This document shows, piece by piece, positions 25,455-34,750 of a stretch of DNA of 64,000 nucleotides. The DNA is from an uncultured Kiloniellaceae bacterium. Lineage in GTDB: Bacteria > Pseudomonadota > Alphaproteobacteria > Kiloniellales > Kiloniellaceae. Positions within the stretch are counted from its first letter, which is position 1; the number at the start of each line of letters is the position of its first letter. The notes beneath the pieces were generated by a model. It was given only the letters and a program-made list of their open reading frames with translations, searched no databases and had not been told where the DNA came from. The translations under genes were made by a program, and so were the position numbers. The stretch lies in contig CANMQP010000005.1 in NCBI GenBank assembly GCA_947500035.1, forward strand, positions 186,001-250,000. The letters are read 5' to 3'.

Positions 25455-27037
25455 AGAAACAGCCGAATTTCCTCTTCATCGTCACCGACCAGCATCGGGC
25501 GGATCACCTGGGCTGCTATGGGAACAAGACCGTCAGGACGCCGAACATCGACGCCATCGCCGCCGGGGGAACGCGCTGGGACCGCTTTTACGTCGCCAAC
25601 CCGATTTGCATGCCGAACCGGGCGTCGATCATGACCGGACGCATGCCGTCGCTCCACGGCGCCCGCCACAACGGCATTCCGCTCTCGCGCGATCACACCA
25701 CCTTTGTCGAGCTGCTCAAGGACGCAGGCTACCGGACCGGCCTGATCGGCAAGTCGCATCTGCAAAGCTTCACCGGTCTGCCCGCGACCAATCGCTATGA
25801 GCCGGATCCTGAACTTCATACCCCGCGTGAAGAACTGCGGGATGCCTACAAAGACAACCGGCACTCCAAGGACTATGACCTGGAGATAGCGCTAAAGTGG
25901 GATCGCCCCTTGGCTGAGCGGATAAACGGGGACTTTTACGGTTTCGAGGATGTCGAAATCGCTGCCGACCACGCCGATCAGGCCTCGGGCGACTATCTGC
26001 TCTGGGCCCGAAAACAACGACCCGATTTCGACTCTCTGGTTGGCCCGGAGAACGCGCTGCCGGACAACCGCGTCAATGCCCCCCAGGCCTGGCGCACGGC
26101 CGTGCCCGAAGACCTCTATTCGACCAGTTGGGTGGCGGAACGCTCCCAGGCCTGGCTGAGCGCGCGGGCGTCTTCGGACGCGCCCTTCTTTTTGCAGATG
26201 TCCTTTCCCGATCCCCACCATCCCTTCACGCCGCCGGGCAAATACTGGGACCTGTACGATCCCGCCGACATCGTCCTGCCTGAGTCCTTCGGCAAGGGTG
26301 ACCTGCCGCCGATCAAAGCCATGCGCGAAGCCATGGAGAAGGGCAGCGATCCGCGCGACAACCAGAATCCCTTCACGGTGACCGAGGAGGAGGCGCGGGC
26401 GCTGATCGCCCTGACCTATGGTTCGATCACCATGATCGACGATGCCATCGGCCGGGTGCTGGCGCATCTCGATGCGCTGGGACTGGCCGAGGATACCGTC
26501 GTGATCTTCACCACGGACCACGGCGACTACATGGGCGATCATGGCCTGATGCTGAAACTGCTGCTGCACTATCAGAGCACGATCCGTTCGCCCTTTATCT
26601 GGCGGGATCCGGCAAGTCCGCCAGGCAATATGGCAGAAGGTGGTGGCGTCGAGAGCGGGCTTGCCTCCAGCATCGATATTTCGGCGACGATTCTCGCGCG
26701 TGCTGGTATTCAAGCCTTCAACGGGATGCAGGGGCGGGATCTCCACTCAGCCCCTCCGCCGGACTGCGTCATTGTGGAGGAAGATAGCCAGCGACCCATG
26801 ACGGGGTTCAAGAGACCACAGCGCGTTCGAACTATTGTGACGGATCGCTATCGTATGTCGCTGCGCCACGGCGAGGACTGGCACGAACTCTACGACCTGC
26901 AGGCGGATCCGCAGGAGATGCAGAATCTCTATGACGATCCGGCCAGCGCGGAGATACGTCATGACCTGACGGAGAAGATGATAGATCGCCTGATCGATCT
27001 TCAGGACCGCGCGCCGCTTCCCGCCTATCGGGCGTAA
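25451..27037 (+). CDS. Cysteine-type sulfatase
   Basis: 528 residues. The alkaline phosphatase-like metal site begins VTDQHRADHLG (D13). C53-M-P-N-R57 followed by ASIMTG is the formylglycine motif CxPxR of type I sulfatases. FTTDHGDYMGDHGL is the second metal site. No signal peptide is seen, so it probably acts in the cytoplasm on a sulfate ester brought in by the co-transcribed TRAP transporter. A phosphonate monoester hydrolase activity is an alternative in this superfamily. Confidence 0.92.
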   Translation: MKKQPNFLFIVTDQHRADHLGCYGNKTVRTPNIDAIAAGGTRWDRFYVANPICMPNRASIMTGRMPSLHGARHNGIPLSRDHTTFVELLKDAGYRTGLIGKSHLQSFTGLPATNRYEPDPELHTPREELRDAYKDNRHSKDYDLEIALKWDRPLAERINGDFYGFEDVEIAADHADQASGDYLLWARKQRPDFDSLVGPENALPDNRVNAPQAWRTAVPEDLYSTSWVAERSQAWLSARASSDAPFFLQMSFPDPHHPFTPPGKYWDLYDPADIVLPESFGKGDLPPIKAMREAMEKGSDPRDNQNPFTVTEEEARALIALTYGSITMIDDAIGRVLAHLDALGLAEDTVVIFTTDHGDYMGDHGLMLKLLLHYQSTIRSPFIWRDPASPPGNMAEGGGVESGLASSIDISATILARAGIQAFNGMQGRDLHSAPPPDCVIVEEDSQRPMTGFKRPQRVRTIVTDRYRMSLRHGEDWHELYDLQADPQEMQNLYDDPASAEIRHDLTEKMIDRLIDLQDRAPLPAYRA

Positions 27038-27075
27038 GGACTCTGCCGCGTTTATTCTGCCAAGCCTGGATGCGC

Positions 27076-28026
27076 CTATAGCGCCTCGATATCGGTGATC
27101 ATGCGCTTGCGTAGGGCGGCGTCGGGCAAGGGACCGCGGCAGGCGGCCATGTTCTCGCGCATATGCTCCACCTTCGAGGTGGCGGGGATCGCGCAGGTCA
27201 CCGCCGGGTGGGAAATCACGAACTTCAGCAGGACCTGTGCCCAGGTCGTGCAGCCGATCTCGGCGGCCCAGCCGGGCAGGGGGTGGTTTTCCAGCTGTTG
27301 CGGCAGTTCGCCGCGGCGGAAGGGCCGGTTGACGATCACCGCCCGGCCGTTGTCCATCGCCAGCGGCAGCAGGCGCTCCTCCACCTCCCGGTCGCGGACA
27401 TTATAGGTCAGCTGTATGAAGTCGAAGGGCTGCCGGACGATGATCTCGGCAAGTTCCTCGTGGCGCCGTCCGTGGGAGGTCGTAATGCCCGTATAGCGCA
27501 GGCGGCCCTCCGCCTTCCAGTCGGTCAGGGTCTCCAGGTGCGCTTCCCAGTCCAGCAGATTGTGGATCTGCATCAGATCGAATTGGGTCTCGCCCCAGAG
27601 TTCTTCGGACTCTTCCATCTGGCTCACCCCGAGCCACTTGGACACCGTCCAGACCTTGGTTGCCGAGAAGAGGTGCTCGCGCCCGCCGATCCGCTTCAGG
27701 CAGTCGCCGACCACTTCCTCCGCCGAGCCGTACATGGGCGAGGAGTCCACCATGGCGCCGCCGGCCTCGAAGAAGCTGCGCAGCACTTCGGCCCGCTGCG
27801 CTCGGAGCGCCTCGTCGGCGCCGACGTTAAAGGTGATCCAGGTGCCCATGCCAATTTGCGGGATCTGCTCGCCGCTGGCCGGGATCGGCCGGGTGAGAAG
27901 ACCGGCGTTGGCGGCGAGGGCGGGCGCGGGAAGGAAGCGGCTGGCCAGGGCCTGTCCCGCGAGGGCCGTCGCGGTAGCCAGAACCGCCCGGCGGCTGTGT
28001 TTCTTCACGAATGTCTCTTCGCTCAT
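27076..28026 (-). CDS. Tat-exported aldo/keto reductase
   Basis: 316 residues. The N-terminus KKHSRRAVLATATALAGQALA is a twin-arginine-like signal. The reductase domain has catalytic D and Y in DSSPMYGSAEE, K in SATKVW and H in MQIHN. Export of a nicotinamide-using reductase in folded form is consistent with Tat. It is convergent with the sulfatase. Substrate unknown. Confidence 0.85.
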   Translation of the reverse strand: MSEETFVKKHSRRAVLATATALAGQALASRFLPAPALAANAGLLTRPIPASGEQIPQIGMGTWITFNVGADEALRAQRAEVLRSFFEAGGAMVDSSPMYGSAEEVVGDCLKRIGGREHLFSATKVWTVSKWLGVSQMEESEELWGETQFDLMQIHNLLDWEAHLETLTDWKAEGRLRYTGITTSHGRRHEELAEIIVRQPFDFIQLTYNVRDREVEERLLPLAMDNGRAVIVNRPFRRGELPQQLENHPLPGWAAEIGCTTWAQVLLKFVISHPAVTCAIPATSKVEHMRENMAACRGPLPDAALRKRMITDIEAL

Positions 28027-28153
28027 CGCTCACCCTTCGTTCGGAAGACCATTTTGCCAGAATCTCCCGCCACACTCGATCAAGATTCCGCGACCTTGCA
28101 GCGGTATCTTTTTAATTAAGCCATACTTCGGGGCCGTCCACCCGGAGTGCAAC

Positions 28154-28975
28154 ATGCTCAAATCGTTTTCTGTGGCATTTGTATGTCATGTCGTTTTGCT
28201 TTGTTCCCTCTATCCCCTGTCCGCGGTGGCGGAGGAGGCCTTCGATCTGGTCGAGATTCCGGCCGGACAGGTTCAGCTCGGCGATGCGCAGGGGGACGAC
28301 AACGAGGTCCTGCGCAGCATCGGTCTGCCCGCCTTCCGCATCATGCGCTTCGAGGTCACCAACGCGCAGTTCCGCAGTTTCCTTGAGGAAAGCGGCTATC
28401 GGACCGACGTTGAGCGGCACGGCGAAGGCTACAGCTGGTGGCGCCGCTGGGAGTCGGTCGCCGGCGCCGACTGGCGCCATCCGCAAGGCCCCGAAAGCTC
28501 TATCGAAGACAAACCGGACCACCCGGTCGTCCAGGTCTCCGCCCAGGACGCCGATGCCTTCTGCCGCCACTACGGCCTGCGCCTCCCAAGCGACGAAGAA
28601 TGGGAGTATTCCGCGCGTGGCGGCGATGGCCGGCGCTTCCCCTGGGGTGATAATCCGCCATCATCTCCAACCGAAAAACTGGCCAACGCGGGCAGCATTG
28701 CCTGCTGCGGACCGGACGACGGCGACGGCTACGCGCGCACCGCACCGGTCGGCAGTTTCCCGGCCGGGCGCTCGCCTTTCGGCCTTTTCGACATGGCCGG
28801 CAACGTCTGGGAATGGACCTCGAGCAGCTTTCCGGGCAAACCCTCAGAGCGGGCGCTGCGCGGCGGCGGCTGGGGCAATAATCCTTATTGTCTGCGCACC
28901 GCGTACCGCCACGGAAATCCGCCCGACATCGGTTTGGATATGGTCGGCTTCCGCTGCGCGGATGACCTTGAATGA
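28154..28975 (+). CDS. Exported SUMF1/FGE-domain protein
   Basis: 273 residues from the ATG at 28154; longer in-frame ORF upstream is not coding-like. A signal peptide is visible (MLKSFSVAFVCHVVLLCSLYPLSAVA). The SUMF1 fold is clear: FRIMRFEVTNAQFRSFL, RLPSDEEWEYSARGG, FGLFDMAGNVWEWTSS, RALRGGGWGNNPYC and VGFRCA. Compared with formylglycine-generating enzymes, which have two active-site cysteines about five residues apart here, only the second (NPYC) is present. It may therefore be a SUMF1-like binding protein rather than the activator of the sulfatase at 25451. Confidence 0.82.
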   Translation: MLKSFSVAFVCHVVLLCSLYPLSAVAEEAFDLVEIPAGQVQLGDAQGDDNEVLRSIGLPAFRIMRFEVTNAQFRSFLEESGYRTDVERHGEGYSWWRRWESVAGADWRHPQGPESSIEDKPDHPVVQVSAQDADAFCRHYGLRLPSDEEWEYSARGGDGRRFPWGDNPPSSPTEKLANAGSIACCGPDDGDGYARTAPVGSFPAGRSPFGLFDMAGNVWEWTSSSFPGKPSERALRGGGWGNNPYCLRTAYRHGNPPDIGLDMVGFRCADDLE

Positions 28976-29099
28976 TCTTGAAGGCAGTGACGCTGCGCAC
29001 CCGCCCAGTCTTGGCTTGACATGCCATGATCTTGCCACGAAATACCCCTATAAGTAGGTGTTATTAAAACGGATTCGTAGAGAGTAAGGGGTGTCGACC

Positions 29100-30026
29100 A
29101 TGAGTAAGCCGGACAAGGTCAAAGGCGCGATCCTTCGTCACCGCGGGCACAGCCGCCGCGCATTTATGAGGCAGGCTGGCGTGTCGGGTCTTGCGGCCAC
29201 GGCGTCTCTCTCGCTTGCGCCGAACGCCTGGTCGGCGCTGGTCACCCCCGATTACATCGATATCGACACCAGTTCGCTCAACGCGAAGATCGGTGACCGG
29301 GATGTGGTCTTCTTTGCGCAGGACAAGGCGAATGATCAGTATTATGTCGTGCAGCGCGACCGGATCCACGACCGGCATTCGCCCTGGTCGACCTTCAAGA
29401 TCCCGAACCTTTTGATCGCCCTGGAAAGCGGTGTCGCCGCGGACCTCGATCACGATAAGACTTGGGACCCGGAGAAGTACCCGCCGCGGGATTACTGGCC
29501 GAAGGCCTGGCAGGGCGATCAGACACTGAAGTCCGCCTTCAAGCATTCCGTGGTCTGGTATTTTCAGGAAATTGCCCTGGAGGTCGGCGCCGAGCGCTAT
29601 CGGAAGGACCTCGCCAACTTCCGTTACGGCAACAGCCAGGTCTCGGGTAAGGTCGACGAATTCTGGCTTGGCGAGCCGCTTCAGATTTCGCCACTCGAAC
29701 AGGTAAAGTTTCTCAGTACCCTTCTCGCAGGAGAGCTCGAGATTTCGGAGCGCAGCATCGACGCGCTTAAGGAAGCCTCCATCTCAAATGCCAAAGATGG
29801 CTTCGTGCTGCACGGTAAGACCGGGGCCGGACCGGCCGATCTCACCAACTTCCAGGGCGAGTTTGAAGGCTGGTTCACCGGCTGGGTCGAGCGGCCGGAT
29901 CGTGCGCCTCTCGTTTACGCTCTCTACGTGCGCGGGAAGGACTTTCCGTCGATCCGGACCTTCCGGCGTGAAATGTCCGAGGATCTGCTTATGAAGATTG
30001 GCGCTCTGCCGCCGGACTGGAAGTAG
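29100..30026 (+). CDS. Class D (OXA-type) serine beta-lactamase
   Basis: 308 residues. The class D motifs are complete: S97-T-F-K100, S150-V-V (SxV), Y176-G-N and K240-T-G. A Tat-type signal (SRRAFMRQAG, residues 18-27) precedes the mature domain. The ATG at 29100 is preferred over the GTG at 29091 because AAGGGG lies eight bases before it. The enzyme would hydrolyse beta-lactams in the periplasm via a carboxylated lysine. It is not adjacent to a mobile element, so it looks intrinsic. Spectrum cannot be judged. Confidence 0.92.
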   Translation: MSKPDKVKGAILRHRGHSRRAFMRQAGVSGLAATASLSLAPNAWSALVTPDYIDIDTSSLNAKIGDRDVVFFAQDKANDQYYVVQRDRIHDRHSPWSTFKIPNLLIALESGVAADLDHDKTWDPEKYPPRDYWPKAWQGDQTLKSAFKHSVVWYFQEIALEVGAERYRKDLANFRYGNSQVSGKVDEFWLGEPLQISPLEQVKFLSTLLAGELEISERSIDALKEASISNAKDGFVLHGKTGAGPADLTNFQGEFEGWFTGWVERPDRAPLVYALYVRGKDFPSIRTFRREMSEDLLMKIGALPPDWK

Positions 30027-30068
30027 CGCTCTGGTTCCTGCAAGCCGTGTTCAGGTGCCCTTGACCGG

Positions 30069-30959
30069 CTAAGCGGCAGCTTCTTGTTTCAGCCATGCGA
30101 TAGCCGCGGTGACAGCAACGCGTTCAGGTGCGCTTGGGTCGCGGAGAATCCAGTAAGCGTCGGGCAGCGCGACTTGCTGTTCCCCGAAGGGTCGGATCAA
30201 GGTACCCGCGGCGACGTCGTCACGGGCCAGTCGGTCGCGGGCGAGCGCCATTCCCTGACTCTGAGTGGCGGCACGCAAGACCAGGTCGGAAGATGCAAAG
30301 CGCGGGCCGCTGCGCAAATCGGGGTTTCCGAGCGGATAGTGGGCCTGCCAGACCTGCCAGGCCGCATGGGGGTCGCGGTCATGGATCAGGCGGATGCTGT
30401 CGGTCGTTCCTGCTCCCAGTGCCTTCGCGTGCTCATGCCAGAAGGCGCGGCCGACGACGGGATAAAGCGCGTCGTCCATTAAAGGGTCGCAGAGAAAGCC
30501 CTGCCACGGTCCTTTTCCCATGCGAATGGAAAAGTCTACGCCACCATCGGCCAGTGCCGTCAGTTTTTGCTCCACCACGACGGAAACTTCGATCCAGGGG
30601 TGAGCCGCCTCCAACGCCGGGAGTCGCGGAAGCAGCCATCTGGCCGCAATGGAAGGGGTGGTTTCGATCGTGATTCCGTTTCCTCGGCGCCGCTCGCGCA
30701 GGCGGGTAACGGCGGCACTCAAATCCCCGAGACTGGCGATGGAGCTGCGGCCGAGAGCTTCACCCGCGGCAGTGAAAGCCAGACTTCTGTTTCCGTCGAC
30801 TTTTTCCAGTAGCTCCACACCGAGCCAGGCCTCCAGTTCGCGCAGATGACGGCTCACCGAGGAGTGGGCGATGTCCAGCAGGCGCGCGGCAGGCCGCACA
30901 CCGCCGCATTCATAGACGGCGGCAAAGGCCCTGAGTGCATTGAGAGGTAAATCCTTCAT
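30069..30959 (-). CDS. LysR-family regulator (GcvA-like)
   Basis: 296 residues. N-terminal helix-turn-helix: LNALRAFAAVYECGGVRPAARLLDIAHSSVSRHLRELEAWLG. The effector domain has the GcvA-like pattern (ITIETTPSIAARWLLPRLPAL, GVDFSIRMGKGPW). It is divergent from the glutathione-transferase-like gene at 31060, with a 100-bp gap, so it may regulate that pair. Confidence 0.92.
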   Translation of the reverse strand: MKDLPLNALRAFAAVYECGGVRPAARLLDIAHSSVSRHLRELEAWLGVELLEKVDGNRSLAFTAAGEALGRSSIASLGDLSAAVTRLRERRRGNGITIETTPSIAARWLLPRLPALEAAHPWIEVSVVVEQKLTALADGGVDFSIRMGKGPWQGFLCDPLMDDALYPVVGRAFWHEHAKALGAGTTDSIRLIHDRDPHAAWQVWQAHYPLGNPDLRSGPRFASSDLVLRAATQSQGMALARDRLARDDVAAGTLIRPFGEQQVALPDAYWILRDPSAPERVAVTAAIAWLKQEAAA

Positions 30960-31059
30960 GGTCGAAATATTAGACCAAAAGTACCAGATTTGAGAACAGT
31001 CGATTTACGGGAAGATCGCTAGTCTTCGCTCAGTGGCCAGAAGGTGAGGGAGTCAAGCG

Positions 31060-32091
31060 ATGGGAATGGTGATCGACGGTCAGTGGGTTCAAGAAGACCG
31101 GATCTACGAGAACGGAGGCTTTCGTCGGCGGGCCAGTCTGTTCGATGCGCCACTGGGTACAGATTTGGCCCGATCGATCCGCGAGGAGCCGGGTCGCTAC
31201 CATCTCATCGCATCGCAGAGCTGTCCCTGGTCGCAACGAACCATGCTGATGCAAAGCCTCAAAGCTTTGGAAGAGACGTTAATACTCCAGATCGCGCACG
31301 GCCCGAGGATTGAGGGCTATGCCGTGAACGGCGGCGCGCCCTGGCGGGTACCGGGCAGCGACCAAGAGATCATCCACATGCATGAACTCTACCGTCTTGC
31401 CGATCCGAGCTATACCGGCCGTTCGACGGTTCCGGTACTTTGGGACAGTGCCGGGCAGCGTATTATGAGCAACGAGTCCGCCAGGATCATGCGGCTTTTG
31501 GACTCAGTCCCGGGTGAACCGGGGAGCTTGGACTTTACACTGCTGCCGCCAGGGTTGACCCCCGAGATCGATGCGCTCAATGACAGACTGCAGGTGGAAT
31601 TCTCCAATGCCGTCTACCGGGCCGGGCTTGCTCGGCGCCAGGATCTCTATGAGGCGGCGGTTGAGGAGGTGTTCACGATCCTGGCGGAACTGGAGCAGCG
31701 TCTTGCGGAGCGCCGCTATCTTTTTGGCGAGGTTTTGACAGAGGCCGATCTGCGTCTTCTCCCAGCTCTTCTGCGGTTCGATCATGTCTATCACAGCTAC
31801 TTCCGCTGCAGCCGCAAGCGTTTGACCGATTATCCCTGTCTCTGGGCTTACACTCGTGATCTCTATGGCTGGCGCGGCGTTGCGGAGACGACGGACTTTC
31901 AGGCTATCCGCGAAGGCTATTTTCTCAACGATGGGGACGGCAATCCCTTCGGTGTTATCCCTGTCGCGCCGGAGATCGATTGGTTGGAACCCCATGGCCG
32001 TGATGTCCTGTCGCCTGCTCAGCTTACCCTGCGCAACGGTGAGGTTGTGACTGTCGATCCGGTTACGTTGCAGCCCAACGGCAAAGCTTAA
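31060..32091 (+). CDS. Glutathionyl-hydroquinone reductase-like glutathione transferase
   Basis: 343 residues. N-terminal thioredoxin-fold domain with SQSCPWSQRTML, the CPW active site of the Xi-class (YqjG/ECM4) enzymes, VPVLWD as the cis-proline strand, and a helical C-terminal domain with LTEADLRLLPALLRFDHVYHSYFRC. It would reduce glutathionyl-quinones. Four bases separate it from the LysE-type exporter. Confidence 0.85.
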   Translation: MGMVIDGQWVQEDRIYENGGFRRRASLFDAPLGTDLARSIREEPGRYHLIASQSCPWSQRTMLMQSLKALEETLILQIAHGPRIEGYAVNGGAPWRVPGSDQEIIHMHELYRLADPSYTGRSTVPVLWDSAGQRIMSNESARIMRLLDSVPGEPGSLDFTLLPPGLTPEIDALNDRLQVEFSNAVYRAGLARRQDLYEAAVEEVFTILAELEQRLAERRYLFGEVLTEADLRLLPALLRFDHVYHSYFRCSRKRLTDYPCLWAYTRDLYGWRGVAETTDFQAIREGYFLNDGDGNPFGVIPVAPEIDWLEPHGRDVLSPAQLTLRNGEVVTVDPVTLQPNGKA

Positions 32092-32095
32092 AGGG

Positions 32096-32695
32096 ATGGA
32101 TGCACAGCTTGCCATTGCCGGTTTGGTCACCGTTGCTGTGATCACGCCGGGTCCCAACAATTTCGTCGTTTTGGAAAGGGCTTCGTCCGGCGGATGGCGG
32201 GCCGCGGCGCCTGCTATTATGGGGATCATTGCCGGAACGCAACTCCTGCTGTTGCTTATCTGGCTCGGCGTTGGTGCGCTGATCGCGCAAGATCCCCGCC
32301 TGCAGATATTTCTGGCCTTCGCGGGCGCAGGCTATCTCTGCTGGCTCGGATTACAGGTGATTTGGCGCAGCTTCGCCACGCTGGAAGAGGGAAAGACTCG
32401 ACCGCGCGCCGCCTTTACGTCCTTTGGCGGATTGCTTCTGTTCCAGTTTCTCAATCCGAAGAGCTGGGTGCTGGTCCTGACCGCAACGGCGGCGGCATCC
32501 GGGGGACTGTCTGCAAGTGCTGACCTTGTCGTACTGGCATTTTTGTTTCTGGTCGTTCCCGGCAGCTGCCTGATGCTCTGGGCGTTCATGGGGATGGGGC
32601 TGACCCGTTTCCTCGCGGAGCCCAGGCGAAAGCAATGGTTCGACCGCGTCATGGGAGGTTTGTTGATTATCTCCGCCGTAATGCTCTTTGTTTGA
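32096..32695 (+). CDS. LysE/RhtB-family exporter
   Basis: 199 residues with about six membrane segments. Opens with the family block TVAVITPGPNNFVVLERASSGGWRAA and later FQFLNPKSWVL. Exports amino acids or related small molecules. It starts 4 bases after the glutathione-transferase-like gene, so the two are translationally coupled. The substrate is unknown. Confidence 0.9.
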   Translation: MDAQLAIAGLVTVAVITPGPNNFVVLERASSGGWRAAAPAIMGIIAGTQLLLLLIWLGVGALIAQDPRLQIFLAFAGAGYLCWLGLQVIWRSFATLEEGKTRPRAAFTSFGGLLLFQFLNPKSWVLVLTATAAASGGLSASADLVVLAFLFLVVPGSCLMLWAFMGMGLTRFLAEPRRKQWFDRVMGGLLIISAVMLFV

Positions 32696-32780
32696 GCGAG
32701 AGTGCATGAAGTGATCGCGCAAGCAGTGCATTTATCAAGTAAGATTGGACCTGAACGCTGTCGTGACTTAACAACAAGGC

Positions 32781-33665
32781 ATGTTCGAGAATTTTACCTC
32801 TTTCGATATTGAAGGCGATGGCGCGCGGATCCATGGCGTGAAAGGCGGGCAGGGGCCGGCGCTTCTCCTGCTCCACGGCTATCCGCAGACGCACGTCCTC
32901 TGGCACAAAGTCGCACCGGCGCTCGCCGAGCGCTTTACGGTCGTGGCTGCGGATCTGCGGGGCTACGGCGCGTCTTCCAAACCGGCCAGCGTGGCCGATC
33001 ATGCCACCTACTCCAAACGGGCGATGGCCGGCGACATGGTCAAGGTCATGCAGGAACTCGGGTTCGAACGCTTTCTTGTCGGCGCCCATGACCGGGGCGC
33101 GCGGGTGGCACACCGCATGGCGCTGGATTGGCCGGAGCGCGTCGGGCGTCTGGCGGTGCTGGATATCGCACCGACCCGCGAGATGTACGCCAATACGAGC
33201 GACGGCTTTGCGCGGGCTTACTGGCACTGGTTCTTTCTGATCCAAAAGGCGCCCTTTCCCGAGAGGATGATCGAAGCGGATCCCCGGGCTTTCTGGCTTA
33301 AGAAGTGCGGCTCTGGCTCCGCGGGGCTGACGCCCTTCAGTGAAACGGCCCTGGAAGCTTACGTGCAGGCCTTTGCCGATCCGGAGGTCATTCGCGCGTC
33401 CTGTGAGGATTACCGTGCGGCCGCGACGATCGACATTGCCCACGACGACGCCGACGGCGAGCGTAAGCTGTCCTGTGCGCTTCTGGCGCTCTGGGGCAAG
33501 ACGGGTGCGATCGAGGCGCACTTCGATTGCCTTGAGCTCTGGCGTCTGCGGGCAGAGGATGTGCGCGGTCATGCGCTGCCCGGCGGGCATTATCTCGCCG
33601 AAGAGCTCCCTGATCTCGTCGCCCAAAACTTCATCGATTTCTTTTCCGAGGACTCAAAGCCGTGA
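32781..33665 (+). CDS. Alpha/beta hydrolase, haloacetate dehalogenase/epoxide hydrolase-like
   Basis: 294 residues. HGYPQTHVLWHKVAP forms the oxyanion-hole strand, and D104 in GAHDRGARVAHRMALDWP is the nucleophile. FWLKKCG is near the cap, and a histidine lies in GGHYLAEE. The sequence is close to fluoroacetate/haloacetate dehalogenases, though related soluble epoxide hydrolases share these motifs. The start of the next gene overlaps its stop by 4 bases. Confidence 0.85.
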   Translation: MFENFTSFDIEGDGARIHGVKGGQGPALLLLHGYPQTHVLWHKVAPALAERFTVVAADLRGYGASSKPASVADHATYSKRAMAGDMVKVMQELGFERFLVGAHDRGARVAHRMALDWPERVGRLAVLDIAPTREMYANTSDGFARAYWHWFFLIQKAPFPERMIEADPRAFWLKKCGSGSAGLTPFSETALEAYVQAFADPEVIRASCEDYRAAATIDIAHDDADGERKLSCALLALWGKTGAIEAHFDCLELWRLRAEDVRGHALPGGHYLAEELPDLVAQNFIDFFSEDSKP

Positions 33666-34732
33666 CAAAAGCACTCTACAAAATCGCCTCAATTCCCGGT
33701 GACGGGATCGGCACGGAAGTCATTCCGGTCGGCCAGAGGGCCGCCGACGCGGCCGCAGCAAAGCATGGCTTCTCCATCGAATGGACGGAGTTCGACTGGT
33801 CCTGCGAGCGTTATGCCGAGACCGGCAGGATGATGCCGGAGGATGGTGTGGAGACCATGAAGGGCTTCGACGCGATTTATCTCGGCGCCGTCGGCTGGCC
33901 CGGGGTGCCGGATCATGTCTCGCTCTGGGGCTTGCTGATTCCTCTGCGCAGGGAACTGGATCTCTATGCCAACGTGCGCCCGGTGCGGCTGCTGAAGGGT
34001 GTGAGTTCGCCGCTCGCCGGACGCGGCCCTGAGGATATCGACTTCATCGTCGTGCGAGAAAACGTTGAGGGTGAGTATTCCGAGATCGGTGGACGGATCT
34101 ATAGCGGTACGGACCAGGAGATGGTTTCGCAGCAGGCGGTTTTTACCCGCCGCGGCACGGACCGGATCATGGACTATGCCTTTAAGCTCGCGCAGAACCG
34201 CAAGCGTAAGCACGTGACCTCTGCGACCAAATCCAACGGGATCGTACATACCATGCCTTTCTGGGACGAGCGATTTGCCGAAGTCTCGAAAAAGTATCCT
34301 GAAGTGGAAACGGCGCAGTTCCACATTGACATTCTGACGGCGCATTTCGTGCAGCACCCGGACTGGTTCGACGTGGTGGTCGGCTCCAACCTCTTCGGGG
34401 ATATTCTGTCGGACTTGGGACCTGCGGTAGCAGGGTCCATCGGCATTGCACCGGCGGCCAACATCAATCCGGAGGGCGTCTATCCATCCATGTTCGAACC
34501 GGTTCATGGTTCGGCCCCCGATATTGCCGGACAGGGGATCGCCAATCCGGTTGCGGCCGTTTGGACCGCCGCGATGATGCTGGAGCATCTGGGCGAAAAA
34601 GAAGCTGCGCAGACACTGGAGACGGCAATGGAAGCCGTTCTCTCGGATCCCGCATCCCGCACGAAGGATCTTGGCGGCACCGCAAATACGGAGATTTGCG
34701 GTACGGCGATCCTCAAACACATCGACGCATAG
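33662..34732 (+). CDS. Tartrate dehydrogenase/decarboxylase-like (isopropylmalate dehydrogenase family)
   Basis: 356 residues from a GTG start. NAD-binding and metal motifs of beta-decarboxylating dehydrogenases: IASIPGDGIGTEVIPVG, IVVRENVEGEYSEIGGR, TKSNGIVHTMPFWDERF, VGSNLFGDILSDLGPAVAGSIG and FEPVHGSAPDIAGQGIANP. The group with VRENVEGEY(S) and D/N-rich lid is that of tartrate/D-malate dehydrogenases. Co-transcribed with the hydrolase at 32781, so a small 2-hydroxy-acid pathway is plausible. Confidence 0.88.
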   Translation: MTKALYKIASIPGDGIGTEVIPVGQRAADAAAAKHGFSIEWTEFDWSCERYAETGRMMPEDGVETMKGFDAIYLGAVGWPGVPDHVSLWGLLIPLRRELDLYANVRPVRLLKGVSSPLAGRGPEDIDFIVVRENVEGEYSEIGGRIYSGTDQEMVSQQAVFTRRGTDRIMDYAFKLAQNRKRKHVTSATKSNGIVHTMPFWDERFAEVSKKYPEVETAQFHIDILTAHFVQHPDWFDVVVGSNLFGDILSDLGPAVAGSIGIAPAANINPEGVYPSMFEPVHGSAPDIAGQGIANPVAAVWTAAMMLEHLGEKEAAQTLETAMEAVLSDPASRTKDLGGTANTEICGTAILKHIDA

Positions 34733-34750
34733 TCGCGTCTCAGTCTCGCG

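Noticed and set aside
27560-28153. N-terminal extension of the SUMF1 protein
   Set aside because: The signal peptide starts at 28154; upstream codons lie over the aldo/keto reductase gene on the other strand and show no domain.
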